A stretch of DNA of 64,000 nucleotides from positions 39,402,885-39,466,884 of the forward strand of contig CM067109.1 in the NCBI GenBank assembly GCA_034008185.1. The letters run 5' to 3'. The translations under genes and the position numbers were made by a program. The first letter of the stretch is position 1; each line of letters starts with the position of its first letter. Shown here piece by piece: positions 14,281 through 27,969 of this stretch. This DNA is from Gorsachius magnificus (lineage: Eukaryota; Chordata; Aves; Pelecaniformes; Ardeidae). The notes beneath the pieces are model-generated. The model saw only the letters and a list, made by a program, of their open reading frames with translations. It was not told where the DNA came from and ran no database searches.

Positions 14281-15150
14281 TAAATAAGTTCATCATTAAA
14301 AAAAAAAAAAAAAACAACAAACCAAACCCACCAAAACCAAACCTTGCTCTTCTAACTTTCCGGAAGCAGTGGGGTGAGCCCACTGCCTCTGGTACTGCGA
14401 CTGGCTTCAGACATGCCTGGCAGCCCCACAGCTACCCCTGCTGTGCGCCACCATATCCCTTCCTCTGCCCCAGCACCCCCTTTTCCAGCCCAGGACAGTC
14501 TTTGCCCATCCGTAGTTACTTTTCCCAAAATTTGGTGTTTCAGTGTGACTTCATAGGCAGTCTTGGCTTTATGTGCCTCAGTACCGTCAGCCTTGCAAGA
14601 TGTCATGTTGTCATCCCCCACCCTGGCCCTGAAAGCTGCCCTATACTCCACCGTTCCATGGAGCTTGTCTGTTTTTCATGTAACTCTCCCTTAATGGTGT
14701 GTAAAATCCAGCTTTTCTGTCACCTTCTCGCATTACCTGTCAAATCCAGCACTTTTGTTACATCATTTCTAGTAGTTTTACATCCTGTTTGTTCAGCTTA
14801 TTCTCAGGCCAAGGCCTAGTCATCTGCCTGCAGCCATGACGGGTCAGTTTGCCTGACGTCCCTCCACCAGAGCATGCAGCAGCTGCTCGAGCAGCAAATA
14901 CCCAAAGGAGTCTTGGTCTCCATATTGTGAAAGTGGTTGAAAAGCGCAAATCCCAGCTCTGAGAGTCAGGCTGGTCCTGCTGCTGCCGCTCTGCCCCCTT
15001 CGCCACCTCCTTCCAGTCTCATCTTGGTTGCTCCTGTAGCAGTTGTTGGCTTAGCTCAGGCACCAGGACAGAGAGCTACACCGGTGTGTTTTGTGTCATG
15101 TACATCAGCCTGCAGACAGCCTTCCCTTGCTCAACTCCCCACCTCATAAA
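14281..15150. repeat. GC-richer block of unknown family after an A-run
   Basis: A run of A residues (about 14,299-14,315) followed by CAACAAACC-type A-rich sequence borders a block that is clearly more GC-rich than the DNA on either side, ending near 15,150. A 199-codon + strand open stretch overlaps its left half (14,220-14,819) and shorter ones lie on both strands, but codon content and lack of known motifs argue against a real protein. An inserted repeat or retrocopy of unknown family is the likeliest explanation. I could not assign one. Confidence 0.35.
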
Positions 15151-15779
15151 GGGCTTCATGACAGAATAAGATAGGGTGCTGTCTGTACTTAAAACGATCT
15201 GTTCCCCTTGTTGCTTACTACCCATTATCCATTAGTGTACCAGTGTTTGCCAGCTAGGGCACTGGCAATTGGTGCTGGCAATATCTGAAAGTCAGTAGCT
15301 CTTCTTGTAATTATAGTCTCTTTCCCACAAGAGAAAATATAGTCAGCATGCAGGGCAGAAGGCTCTGTTGGTTTCCATCATCCCTCAAGAGGCAGTCAGT
15401 ACCTCAGCTCCTTATTCTTAAGGCTTTTTTTTTTTTGTTTTGGTATTTTGGGGTTGTTTAAAATGTTTGTCAGGGGTGATTTTCAAGGAGAGAAGGAGAG
15501 AGTGTGTGTTGGCTGGTAGGGGGGCTTTGTCTGTATTTACCTAATCCGGCGTTATTGTGGGCCAGATACTTCATAAAGTAGCATACTTACCTGGTTCCCT
15601 CTTAACTTTTGTATTCCCTCTTCACTTGGAACGTGACACCTCATTAATCTTGGAAACTTACTGGCACAGAATATTATGATACCAAGTATTAATATGACTT
15701 CAGAAAGCAGCTATAACCTATAAGGGCATGTGGAAGGTGAGAGCATTCTTCATTTTGAGCCTCCACCAGTGGACTTTTT

Positions 15780-17200
15780 CAATGCTAAGGAGATAAGTGA
15801 AGGTGGAAGGAATGAACAAAAACACAGAGAGGAACAGAGCTGGTGGACAAGGGATAAGAGACAGTGACAGACAAAAAGTCTGCAGTCATTAAGTAACGTG
15901 CCATTAAGCAACTAGTGATACTGCTTTGGGGAATGCCAGCCTGGACTTTGTAACTGGTAAGAAGGGGAAACAAGATGAACATGAGGATTTGGGGATATGG
16001 GAGGGGCCTGTGGACCATGCAAAATTTACTAAACAATGTTTAAGGGTCATAGGTGGGAGCAGGTATCAGAGGGGCCAGTTCGAACCAGGGCCAGTCAGTC
16101 ACTTACCTGACCAAGCCTGTGTCTGATTGCCACAGTCTGTCATCCTTCTATAAATCTTAACTCTTTGTGTAATCTCACTCTGCATCCTGTGTGCAAGTGC
16201 TGTAAGGACTAGGTGCTGGCTACTGGGGGAACTGGCATGATGGATGTGGAGGCAGCAACTGGAGTCAGATAAGGGGTGCCCCAAGCCTGTGGTGTCCGCA
16301 GCAGGAGCGGGTGAGGGTCTTGGCTCCAGCTGTGCAGGCAGGAGCAGCACATGTCTCAGCTGGGAGGACAGGGACAGTGTGTGTCCTGGGCACAGCTACA
16401 GGTGAGACTGGGGCAAGTGAAGCAAGTGAGGCTCTTGACACAGCATCTGGACTGGGACTGCAGGTTGCAGCCCCTGTGCCTGGTGCCTGCTCCTGACAGG
16501 GGCAGGCAGAGTATCTGTATTTTCACGTGGTTTGACCCCACATTTGTGCCTCTTTGCTGTTTGTAACTCACTGGCAAACTTCAAGTTGGACTAGCAGTAA
16601 GTGGGAGGTGCAGGGTCTGGGCAGGGATATCAGGTTGGTAGAGGGCCTGTGCTGGTGTTCGGGGGGGAGCTGCGACCAAGGGTGCCTGTAAGACATGAGT
16701 GTGAGTGCATGCATCTGCCTGGTAGTGACTTGCTGCCAGCAAGCAAGTAGGAGGCCTGTGAGATGGATATAAAGGGCTCTGGACCTGGGCAGAGGGGTGT
16801 TAGATGGACAGAGCGACACTTGAGGAATCCATGAATGTGTATGTGCTTGTGAATCTAGAGGGGGTGGGAAGGGGCATACTTTCAATAGTGAGCCTCAATC
16901 CTAACCAGATGCAGAAGAGGTCTTGGATGGTGGTACTTAAGTTCATGTGAGTCCTGGGTGTGTTATATGTGGGTGCTGTCAAAGGCAGTGCCTTGTCTGT
17001 GGCGGCTAACTGCATAGGTGAGCTTCACTACTGGTTGAACCCACCAATGACAACGCAGCTGCTACGTCTACAGACCTGGCATGGAGACCTCCAGGTCTCT
17101 GGATGCACAGGACTGGGTTCCAGTGGCAGGGCAGGAGGAATCCCTGGACTGGTCCTGGAGATGCTGGGGGTAGCAGGCACTTATAACATCCCTTAACATA
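15780..17200 (+). repeat. GC-rich LTR-like repeat block
   Basis: This block of about 1.4 kb has a composition unlike its AT-rich surroundings. It contains a CTATAAATCTTAACTCTTTG promoter-like motif at about 16,150, and then a long G/C-rich part with short, irregular, related units (GTGAAGCAAGTGAGG, GGCAGGAGCAG and similar) up to about 17,180. The layout, with a promoter-like TATA followed by a variable repetitive R/U5-like part, resembles avian endogenous retroviral LTRs. I see no clean TG...CA ends or target-site duplication, so both family and boundaries are uncertain. Short open stretches here on both strands look incidental. Confidence 0.4.
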
Positions 17201-19607
17201 ATTGGTGAAAGATTTTATAATAGATATTCAATACAAAGGTTCTTGTGAGTCAGGAGTTCTTGAGCTATGTGCATCTCAAAGTTGAGAAAACTGTGCTGGG
17301 AAAAATATCACTATATCCATTTTCTATTTTCTTGTCTGCTGCTGACCATTAATGGATACAGAAGAAAGGTCTATTTATGCCAACTTACGTGGCTGCTTTT
17401 ACAAAACCAGGGTGCTGCTGAAGACTATATAAGTCAAAAATGATTGTTTTGCCTTAAGTCTAGAGAAGCGAAGGAGATGCTTTATAAATTTGTGGGTTTA
17501 AGACTTAAAAGGAGGTTCTTCCCCTCGTACGGTATACTAAGCATTTCAGTGAAGCTCCATTCATGACTTCACATTTCAAACTGTAATTCTTTTGCCATTA
17601 TTATGCATGATTCTGCAATGTTAAGGGAATTCTGCAATATTGTCATATAAAAATTAAACCTGTGACATTCTAGTGTAGGGATTGCTGAAGTTTACCTGCC
17701 TCCCCCCTGAACTAGGTTGCTGCATTTAAATCCTAGACAGACAGGAAATGGGCAGTTTTATTTGGGATGAAGATTGTATAAATTATCTTTTTTTTTATTA
17801 AAGCAACAGCTTGATTTAATGAATAGTGTTGGGTTCCAGAGCTTCATTCATAGTCCCCAACCAATTATGTGACAGTAAGCATGTCACTTAACCACTGTGT
17901 CCTACTTTTACCATCTGTGAAATGCTTTGGAAAGTCATGGAAAACTGAATCATAGGTCTTTTCCATCTCTAGATTCTATTAGGTCATCCAACTGTCCATC
18001 TGCCAGTAGAAGATTGTTTCCTACATCCACCAGTGTTTTTCCAGTCTGGATTCTGTCCTCCAAGTGACTGGGCTTCTACCAGTACCTTTGGAAGATGATT
18101 TTGCAGACATCTAGACCTCATTGTCAGCAAGCTCTTCTGGCATTCACAAAAAGAGATTTTTAGTTTTGTTGTTAATTTACTTTCATCCTGTTATTTTATT
18201 CCCCATATTATATGCTTCCTTAGAGTTTAAAGACATGCAATTTATGCAACACCTTAAAGATCTAGGTAAGATGCAAACTCTCTGTAAGGTATCTAATATA
18301 TAGAAGAAAGGACAACATAAAGTTTTGAAATGCAAGTATGACCCTCTATAAGAAAATAATTTACTTGGTTCTTCCTGAAATTATGTCTAAGGAAGTGTGC
18401 AGACTGCTCCAGATTTAGGACAGAAACAGGATACAATATGGAAACTTAACAGTGGAGTGGGATGTTAAATGAAAGTGTTGGAATACTTATCAAGGATGAT
18501 TAAGTAGGGAAAAAGAGAGAAAGGAACAAGTATCATTTAGTTGTTGAACATTGAAGTCTTTCCCTATTATAGTACATTTTTTTCTAGACATGCATAAGTT
18601 ATCATGTTTCCCATAATTTGATTTGCATTTGAATCTTTCCTAATATGTTAATTATTCTGGGCCAATGGATACAGTAGTTGCTTTTAAGGGTTTTCAGTTG
18701 GCATCTTTCTTGTCCAGATCTGAGCATAATGTTAGTTACAGGTGCAGCCCAAGTACCTGGACCTGTCTTATTTTCTCAAGCTATAAGACTCTGCATGTGT
18801 ACTTCCAATGTAGGTTTTCTTCTTCTTTATTGACCTCAAGCATTGCAAAACTACTCTATTTTATATTTAAGTTATCTGATTTCCTGGAGTTTTAGAACTT
18901 CAGCAAACAGATAATTTTCCTCAGGTGTTGAAGCCACCAGCATTGTGGTACAGGCTAGATCTAGATGAAAGCTATCAGAATAACTACGTTTCTTTGTACA
19001 AAGTTTTTCATTTTTCAGAACTATGAATGTGTGGAAGTTATTCGGGCTCTGCATTACAGTAGTTAAACTGCTTTCAAAATGGCCATCTGGCAAACAACTG
19101 GTATGTAACATGATTTATTTGATGCAGTGCCCTAGGAGGAAAAAGCCAATGTTCAGTGCATTCAATTGATAAGGTTAATAGGGCGTTTCGTAATACAACA
19201 TATATAAGGGATGTATTTTAAAATAAGAAATCTGTCATGGGGGCACGTTTAATAAAATACTCAACTTTCAACAAAATCTCCTTGTCCAGGTTTTTCATTC
19301 CTCTCTTTCAGCTGCCAATGGAAATGCTTAAGTCCAGGAATGAGAACTGCATGTGTAGTCAGTCTCTTCAGAAAAGAGATTTTTGGTTGTTTTCCCTTCT
19401 CAACTTCATTTTCACTGTATTAAACTTATATATTCACATACGTTGCTAAGTTCTGATGTAACCGCAGAGTCTAAGATAAGTGGGGCATTTCAAAGCCACA
19501 ACAGTACAGACAATTTAAACATTTCTGTAAATAAAATCATTCATCTGCATAATTTGCTGTTGAAAATCTGTTGCCCTCCGTAGTAGTAGGTACAGTCAAA
19601 TTAGGTG

Positions 19608-19665
19608 TTTGGAAGTCAGTAAGTGTAGTATTTACGTTTTGGAAGTCAGTAAATGTAGTATTTAC
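19608..19665 (+). repeat. Two-copy 28-nt tandem repeat
   Basis: The unit TTTGGAAGTCAGTAAGTGTAG... occurs at 19,608-19,635 and again at 19,638-19,665 with one substitution. It sits about 150 bases upstream of the SRFBP1 exon at 19,814, inside the intron. It is a simple local duplication. Confidence 0.85.
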
Positions 19666-19813
19666 CTACACACAAAAAAACACTCTATATAACAAACTGA
19701 TTTTCTTCCTTTAAGAGAGATGCTATGAAGTTAGAATGTTTATGAGGAAAGTGAACCTTAGAAAGATTTCATTGTCTGATCATAAGAAGAATAAATATGT
19801 CTTTCATCCACAG

Positions 19814-19885
19814 GAAATAAAACCAGATGAAGTTACTAGACTTGCTCTTAGGACTGAAGTTAATTTTGAAAGTGTCTGCAGAAAG
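19814..19885 (+). CDS. SRFBP1: SRFBP1 internal exon (about human residues 67-90)
   Basis: First visible exon of serum response factor binding protein 1 (p49/STRAP), the metazoan BUD22-domain protein. The family is linked to small-subunit ribosome biogenesis through yeast Bud22, and in animals to binding of serum response factor. The exon is exactly 24 codons in phase 0, flanked by CACAG and GTAAGG. It encodes EIKPDEVTRLALRTEVNF and then ESVCRK, aligning residue for residue with the human ELKPDIVTKSAL...FKK block. The next exon continues the alignment without a gap. The open frame extends upstream through the acceptor to a chance ATG at 19,736, but the match begins at the splice site, so I place the exon start there. 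Sure of the identity; the upstream exons are not in the window. Confidence 0.93.
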
Positions 19886-22800
19886 GTAAGGTTTGGTTTT
19901 TGTTTTCTTTCCCCTGCTGCTGTGAGTGTGAGTGTGCTCCTTAGGAAAAGGTGCATATGTGGGTGGGAGTACATGCATTTGCACAGTGTGTTCTGTATGT
20001 TATATTGCATCTTTATTGTAGACCTTACTTCTTTAAGGAAGTTTATCCACTAGGAGTTATCTACAAAAATTTTTATAGCTGCTCAGTACAAGTGACTTGT
20101 CATCTAGGCTGGTGGGTTAATCCCTAGTAACTGGAATGGAATACCAGGAAGCATAGTAGTGGGTTTTGAGTCTTTATAAATCGATTTGTCTTGTTTCTAT
20201 AGTACATATACATGGTTCAGTTAGTGTAAATAATCTAAGCTTTCAACAACAGTTGGAAAAAGGCTTTAAATACTTTTAGATGTAGAGAGGTTTCCACATG
20301 TGAACTAAACATGACAAACATTAGCTTGAAATAAAGCTGGGATTTTTAACACCCCTGTGGCTCATCAATTTCAGTGCAATGTTTCTCCTGAAGCCCACTG
20401 ATGGTACATTATTAAATACTGTCTAAATATTGATGTCTGTGAGAGGTGAAATGAAGACATAGAAGTGGAAAGATGCTTGTTGAAATAAGTAGTTGAGGTT
20501 GAGAGCAGACAGGACATTAAACGAAGAGTGAAGAATAGCAGAAATAAGTACCGGTTTAAGGGATGTGCTGCAGAAGTGATTACAGAAAGAAGTTCTGAAT
20601 CAAAAAATATCAGTACATGAAACTGTGAATATTCCTCCCCATTATACTGAATTTCTGTGGGTGGTCCACTGAGGGAGTCTGAAATATTTATAGTTCACAG
20701 GGTAAGTTTTAATGTAGAATTGGGTCATTTCCTCCTATAATGGCATCATTAGTTTGTAATATAACTATGCTGTTGCAAAGCACAGTCATGTGTGATGTAG
20801 TTCAGCTATTAGCATAGTGTGCAACAGGATTTCCATGCTTCATGTGAGGAAAATCAAATTAATATGAAAATATCATAGGAATTTAGTATTGCTGGAGCAG
20901 TGTTTGGATGGAGGTATCTTGCTGCTTTTCCTTCTCTTAATGATAGAAGAGTGTAAGGCAAGGGTCACAGATATACTGACATGGAGCTAAAAAGCAGAAT
21001 TCTTCTTTTAAACTTATTTGACCAAGATTTTCCAGTCTGAAGGTGAGCTAGTCAGAAACTGGTTATGTTAGAAATGGTGCAGAAATTAAGATTCTGGATG
21101 TGTGAGGACAGGTGGAGAGGGTTTTCATGCTTGAAGAGTTATGCTAAATTCAAACAGTAAGACATTTTGTCATTTCCTGTGGGAGATTCTTCTGCCAAGA
21201 ATTCAAATGCATCAGACTTATGCTGGTTGCATAAAGTATAGGAGCCCCAAAATTAAATAATTGATGCTATTGTTTTAAAGGAGTTTACAGGTTTGCAGTT
21301 GGAATTTTGTTTTCTAAGAGGACAATTTTATTGCCAAGAATACAGAAGGAATATTATTAACCTTACTAGTTTATTTTACCAAATTACTTTTTATGTATTC
21401 ATAGTCATGGCTGACTGTATGCTTTCCATATTTACTTAAAATAGGCTTTCAGTTAGCCATAATCCTTGAAAACAGATAATAAGGTATCTTTGTGGAATTG
21501 TTTTGGGTTTTAGAACTATTCTTATTTCTGTTACTTTCTGGTGCTGGTCCTGTTTTTCAGTGGTATGAAAGTCTGTTAATCTCACATGTTGTAATGAATG
21601 GGTCTCCTGTTTCAAATCAAGTTTATGGATGAGTGCTGTTGCGCTTTTTTTAAACCCATAGAGGATTTTTAACCTCACTGCAGTAGAAGAACATGTACAA
21701 TTAATTATTATAGTACTGTTGAGAAGTGGTGGCTAAGCCATCATGACTTTATTGATTGCTATTGGTTGGCCACAGTATATCCCCAACTAAGGCATCCTTT
21801 CTGTGCTTTAACAAAAATTATTTTTCCAATATATTATTTCTTCTTTTGTGACAGTTATTAAACATAGGAAAAAAAAAATCATTGATTTTCTGTCCCTGGC
21901 AATATTCTGTAGGTCACATGAAATGCAGACCACACTGTTTACCTTTTCATTAACTTGAGTTTCGAAATATTTGAAGGAAAACATCCTGTGGCTGTTTTCA
22001 TTTTCAGAATAGGTTTGTTTTCATTGATAAAAGGCAATCTGCTTTTAATTCACTGTGGAATGCTGAATATTAGTTTTGCATAGTGGACATGTAGTCAAGT
22101 TATTTGTTTAATTCCTTCTGCCCACTGAGATTTTATGTTCCATTACTATGTTTCCCCATATATTTTTCAGAATAGGATAAGCATACTTTCCTATTTTAAA
22201 AGAGTTTGCATAGATTTCAGTCAAGTACAATAAAACTGTGTTAAGTGTTTAGTAAGTGGCCCTCTAACTTGAGTTTTTGTAATTTAGCTGTCAGTATTGC
22301 TGTACTGATGGTTGCTAATAAGCAAATCAGAGCTATGTAGTTGCAGAGTGAGTTGGCAAGAGTCACCAGCCACATGACACAAGACTTCTTTCTTTCCTTA
22401 TTTATGAAAATGTTGTTGCACTTAACCAAGTTACTGCAAGACAAGAAACAATAGGTGAACAGTTCTTTGTGCACTTCTGCTGAAATATTTTTAATCCATT
22501 TTGATATTGCTGCAGCTGACACCATTGCAATCAACAGGTGATAAATTCTGTTTTAAAAATTGCAATGAATGTTGCCATGTAACTTTAACTAGACTTTATA
22601 TTGTTGGTGCTTAGTTACTGCTGTTGAAAAAGGGAACCTGTGTTTCCTAGGTTTTGTCTAAGTTTTTGTGCACTGTCTGTATACAATTGTGTACTGTCTG
22701 CCACAAATATATTTGCCAGCCATTAATAAAATTTAAAAAACACATGGTAGATCTGTTGTCTAATGTTTTTTTTAAACTGGTATTTCTAGCTGTGATCGCA

Positions 22801-25800
22801 TTTCAAAGTGTTTGTACAGCATATGTACCTGAACTGTTACGGGAGGCTTGGTTCATTAGTGTTGTGCTCTAGCATTCCAAAGTTATAAATCAGAAGCTAA
22901 TCCTAAAAATGCTATTCATTACAAGCAGGAAACTGACTTGGGAATGGACAAAGGTCTTAGCAGTAAGTTGAAGAGAACAGTTAACTTAAGGTTTAAGGTA
23001 ACAGGCAGGTTAAGATAGGTTAGTATATATAGAATAGATAGGTTGATATATATTAATATTTTTCTGGTATCAGAGAAATTGTATGTATCAACTGTTCTGT
23101 TTCTCCAGAAAAGGGGACGTTAGTCCACCTGTGAATGCCTGTGTCATAACTGCAGTTGTTTTTGTTGCCTTTGCACTAGTGCTAGCAGATAATAACTTAT
23201 TGTAATATCTCATTTAGCTTTTATTCCAGTAAGTCTTTGGCGTATAGGACATGAGAAAAAAAAAATCCAGTGTTTTAAACACTGAGAATGACAGAATTCT
23301 GCTCCAGCATACTGGAACTCTCTACTACGAGCAACGATCCGGAGTGCCATCTTGCCTTAGGTCAAAATAACTATTTTTTCTGAATAATGAAGTCTGTGTG
23401 CTTCAAAATTCAGCGACTTTCAGATGGCTGGGTGGGGGCGGGGGTAGGGAACTTGAAACTGAAACTGCAGAGAACTGTTGTATTTTTCTTTTAAGTGGAG
23501 AATAAAGTACCAGTATACATTATTGTCAGAACTTGAGTTGAGCACATGCTTCTGACTTGCAGACATACCAACAAATATTCGCAGATGGTAAATATATCCT
23601 GTTTTTGCTTCCAGATACAATCTTCACATAGCCTTAGTAGCATGCTCTTGCAGAGAGCTCTAAATCTGTGGTCCTTGAGAAAAGCACCGCCTTTTCCTAC
23701 TAAGTTCTGTATTTTCACCTGTTACTCCAATACTGTCATGTTTGAATCATGCAGATGCTTGTCTGCAAAGAGGATTATGCACAGCACATTTGGAATGTAT
23801 TGTGATCATCAAAGTTTGTTGGGGCCATGCCACATCCCTCTGAGTCTCAAGACTACTGAAAAACTTGCTACAGTTTCTAAGTATGTTGAGAAATTTCTTC
23901 TAGACCAGATATGTAAGCCATTACTAGCTCTTAGAAGCTTTTTTTGGTTTTGCTAATGTAGGGCCTGGTGAGCTTATTTTGGATTGCTTCATGTTCAGGA
24001 ACCAACTTTGTCTTGTTTGGAATTTAAAAGGAATTTGAAGGCTTTAGAAACAGCATCTTGGGCAGCTCATGCACAGCTATAGAGAGACATGCCAGGATTT
24101 GGCTGAGCAGCCTGGTGCACAGTATGGTTCTGATCATTAAGTCTAAGCTGCATTATGAGGATAGCTGTACTTAACATGATTTTGGAGGGGTGATATTAGT
24201 GCTGTCTAGATATTTTTCAAGGATGCCCAAAGGCTGTTATGCTACAGTTAAAGGTCTGGGGGTGATTTCAGGGGTGAGTGAACTTAATATCTATTGCTCT
24301 TTACCTGTATGGCTCAAATGAATTTGGGATTGGGGAGCCAGCTAAAATACTAACAGTAATAAGAAAAGTTTCTTCACTGATTTATCAAATGAGAGTTCTA
24401 CTGCTTCACATGTGAGAAGACCCTGTTTCACCTCCCAAACTCCTCTGAATTCATTAGGTCTCTGATGCAGGACTAAGGAACAAAGGATGAAGTTACAGGA
24501 CTATGTATTACTTCTGTTTCTTTCAAAATCACACTATCAAAATAGCATTTCTCAGATTCGTATCACCTTATTTTTAAGTTATGCAGGTGACAGTCTGAGA
24601 TTAGTCTATTAATCTGTCCACAACCTCTGTCATCAGTAACCAGAAAAAGAGGATAGCATCGTCACAGTGCTTGTACTATTGTATGTTCTTTGTAGATTTA
24701 CACTGAAAGCATGTTTCACACCTATGTCTGTGAAGGGCAATTTATGAAAGGCTACTAACTTTAAAGCATTAATTAATAGTCAGTAATTATTTGGAGCATC
24801 AGGTTCCCCAGAGTATATCAGTAAATGGTAATCTTTGTTTACAGGTCACTGACACATAACATTTCTTCTAATGAGTACACTTACTTATTACGGAAGTTTT
24901 AAACTTGATACTGCTAGTACTTTTTAACTGTGTGATAGGGAAAGAAAGGAAGATGTAATTTCTGAATCGAGTAGAACTTTTGATTAAATACATCTGCATC
25001 TGAGGAATAAGAGTCATATCTGTGTTTTCTAACTTCAAAAAATATAAAGGTTTCTATTTTAGCTGACAATCCTAAATGTACACTTGTGATTTTTGCCTTA
25101 ATTTATTTTTAAAAATGTACTTTCTAGTGGAAAATATATAAAAGCAAAACCTCTGTATTCTCTGTAGATTTAATCTGAGGAAATGACCTGATGCAAAGTC
25201 TCTTGCAGTTTAATTGAAGATTTTCCGTTAACTTCAAAGGCTATGGATCAAGCACAGAATAGTTGCTGTCTTTCGTTTGGGCTTTGGGGGATTTTTCCAC
25301 AACCTCCTCCCTTCTCCCTGCCTCCCCCAAAGCCCCCCTGAAGAATTCTACTCACTACAAAAACATTCTGATCAGGATAGATGTTATTATTGATATAAAA
25401 CTTTTGTTTCTGTTGTTAGTGCCTTTAATAGCAGCATAACTAGATAATTACTTATGTGGATTTTTAACATTCTTTGCTTATGAAAATATTTTGTTTGCAA
25501 TCTGTAAACCATAGGGAGACGACTACTGTATGAATCAGTCTTTTGTGTAATACTGATGTGATAGTCTATCAGCTTTGTATAATACACTTATCAATTCTTT
25601 GCACTTTTCTGTTTTGTGGTTTAATTTTTGGAATGTGGGGGCAAATGGCTGGTGTTTTTGGGGGACCCATGAAAAACTTCTTTTTTTTTAATCTAAATTC
25701 TGGTTGTTACACTCTTCTTAATTTAGAAATCATGTATGTACAATCAGAGCATAATTATTAGAAGAACTTGTGATAATTTAATAACTTAATGATCATATAA

Positions 25801-27969
25801 CTGGACTCTGTTAACAATCTCCATCTCATTCCCCACCTCTTTGTAAGTATCAATTATTGGAAACATTGCTATCAACTTTACTTACTTTTGCTTCATAATG
25901 AATGTATTGCCTTGTACGTACAAAGATGTTTCCATTCTCCAACAATGTTTATGCTGAGAATACTAAAATAATAATACTCCACTTATTTTTCTACATGTTA
26001 ACATACTATGTTATGTTCCTTTCTTATTTCATTATGGATATGAAGGCATTCACTTGCATATCAGATACCAGATACACTTTTCTCTATGTAATAGTTGCAT
26101 CTGTCAACATCTTGTGGTTTTGGAAATGTGTTGCATTGATTTAATAGCAAAATTTCCTGTAACACAGCCTAAAATAATTGGCTCGATGCTGGGAATCTGT
26201 TGCAGAGTGAATTCTTTTTGTCCTGAGTATTTTGACTCTGTTTGAATGGAAGTTACACTGAATGTATGAAGCCACTGTTTCCTGAGAATTTTCCATGTCA
26301 AATGGCACATGTTAGCGTTAAACAGGAATGTCTGTGGTCTTCCTAAGACTACTGATGAAGTGAAGAATTTTGCATTCAGTGATGAATTTCACATTCAGGT
26401 GTAAATACTTTCTCTGTGTGACTGATTGTTTTTTGTTTTCTTTTCCTGAAGGTTCCTCATCTTCCATATTTTTTCACTTGAACTGTGAGTTGTTTAACAC
26501 ATCTTTTTTATATACTCCTCCATTGTTGTGGCTGCAACTGAAGTTTTATGTCAGTATAAAACTAAGTCTGTCAATTTGACAAATCTTTCTCCACTCTTCT
26601 CCCATCTACTTCTCCACCCAGTTGTCTGCCTGTCTGCTAGCCCAGCCATTATCAATTCCTTCCCAGGCTTCCAGTGGGAGAGTCCAGGCTCCTGTCTGCT
26701 GTATTCTGTCCATTGCCCTCCCAACTTTGGTTAGCCATTCCTTCCCCCGCACACACTCTCCCTTACTTTCTCTGGGCCAATTTGTAGATATCTTCTCCAT
26801 TAGCCCCTTTGCATTCAAACTAGACTGCCACACACGGCCCTCAATAGACCGTTACTAGACCAAGTTACCATCATCTTCAACAGCAGAGTAGCAATTATGA
26901 TCTCAGTTTAATTAGAACTTGGATTTTGTCCATTCTGGAAAGAACCTTTTTAAAGTTCAGTATTGAAATAACCTGCGAGTAACATCATCAGTTTTCCAGA
27001 GATATCTCTGACACAAAAAGATTGCCTCCTGTCAAATTTTACATTACTAGTCCAGTGATCTTTTTACTACTCATTTGCCTTCCTATGAAGCTGTATTACT
27101 TAATTATGTTGCCTGGCTGAACTGGTTGTTCCAGATCATCAAAGTGTATTCCTGTCCTCAGACAAGGCTCAATCTCAAAAGTGATGTGTTGCTTTTCATT
27201 TGAATATGCTCATTCCACTTAATTGGTCACTATGCTCACTTCACTTACAGAATGTGGGCAGGCATATTGTCAGTAAAGCTCAGAGAGATTCAATTCACAT
27301 TTTTGTAATCAATATTTGGCTTGGATCACCTAGGTAATACAGACACAATAAACACACTTGCAAGAGCATAAATGGACAAAAAGGTGGGTGGGGAAGAGCA
27401 CTGTTTTGGAGCTCAGGTATGCCTGTGGTAGTGATGTGATGTATGATGCTTCACATAGCTGTATTCTTTCAGTCCCAGAAGGATTTATATCACAGGACAT
27501 GACAAGCAACTCTCAACTTTCATTCCTATTTGAAATGAGTATTTAAGTGAGGTGTTTGAATATCTTGCTGGGTATGAGCTGTCATGGAAACAACAGAGAA
27601 AGTTGTTAGAAGGGGTCTTGTTTTGATGCTTTCCTTGGAAGAAAATGTAGGGGAAAAATGTCACTTAAGCTATGGTGGGTGGTTTGGCTTTTTTTTTTTT
27701 TTTTAATAAAGGAAGGCAATTTACTGATATCCAGAATCTCCTTGGTATCCTCCAAAAATTTGTTCAAACTTGCATACAGTGCCCAAGAGGCAGGCAGAGG
27801 TCCAGAATCTCCATGCATGGATGAGAGTATGTCATAGAAAGGAGATATTTAGGTGTTTGGGGAACCTTTGGTGCAAGAGGAAGATGGATGGGGAAGATGA
27901 TCTGCATCATAATCCAAATTTTGCCAGGCTCCTGAAACTTTTAAATGTCATAAAGGAATACTTAAACTA

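Larger units (their letters stand above)
1..19813 (+). other. SRFBP1: Upstream intron/flank of SRFBP1, no exon found
   Basis: No SRFBP1 exon was found here, although the first exon seen in the window (19,814) starts at about residue 67 of the human protein, so at least the first coding exons must lie to the left. I looked for the conserved N-terminal block (Arg/Lys-rich helix, then a segment ending in LLEEIHAMK followed by a splice donor) and did not see it. The sequence is AT-rich and stop-dense in all frames except inside the repeats listed separately. Segments 4,320-7,050, 7,610-12,180, 12,870-14,290 and 17,210-19,600 show nothing I can name. That all of this is one intron is inference. 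Confidence 0.55.

Noticed and set aside
14220..14819. 199-codon plus-strand open reading frame
   Set aside because: It begins in ordinary intron, crosses an A-run and has no recognisable domain. An overlapping frame on the opposite strand is equally open.
23546..23956. 136-codon plus-strand open reading frame
   Set aside because: Low-complexity, Cys/Ser/Leu-rich, no motif, no splice or promoter context; within the range expected by chance in 64 kb.
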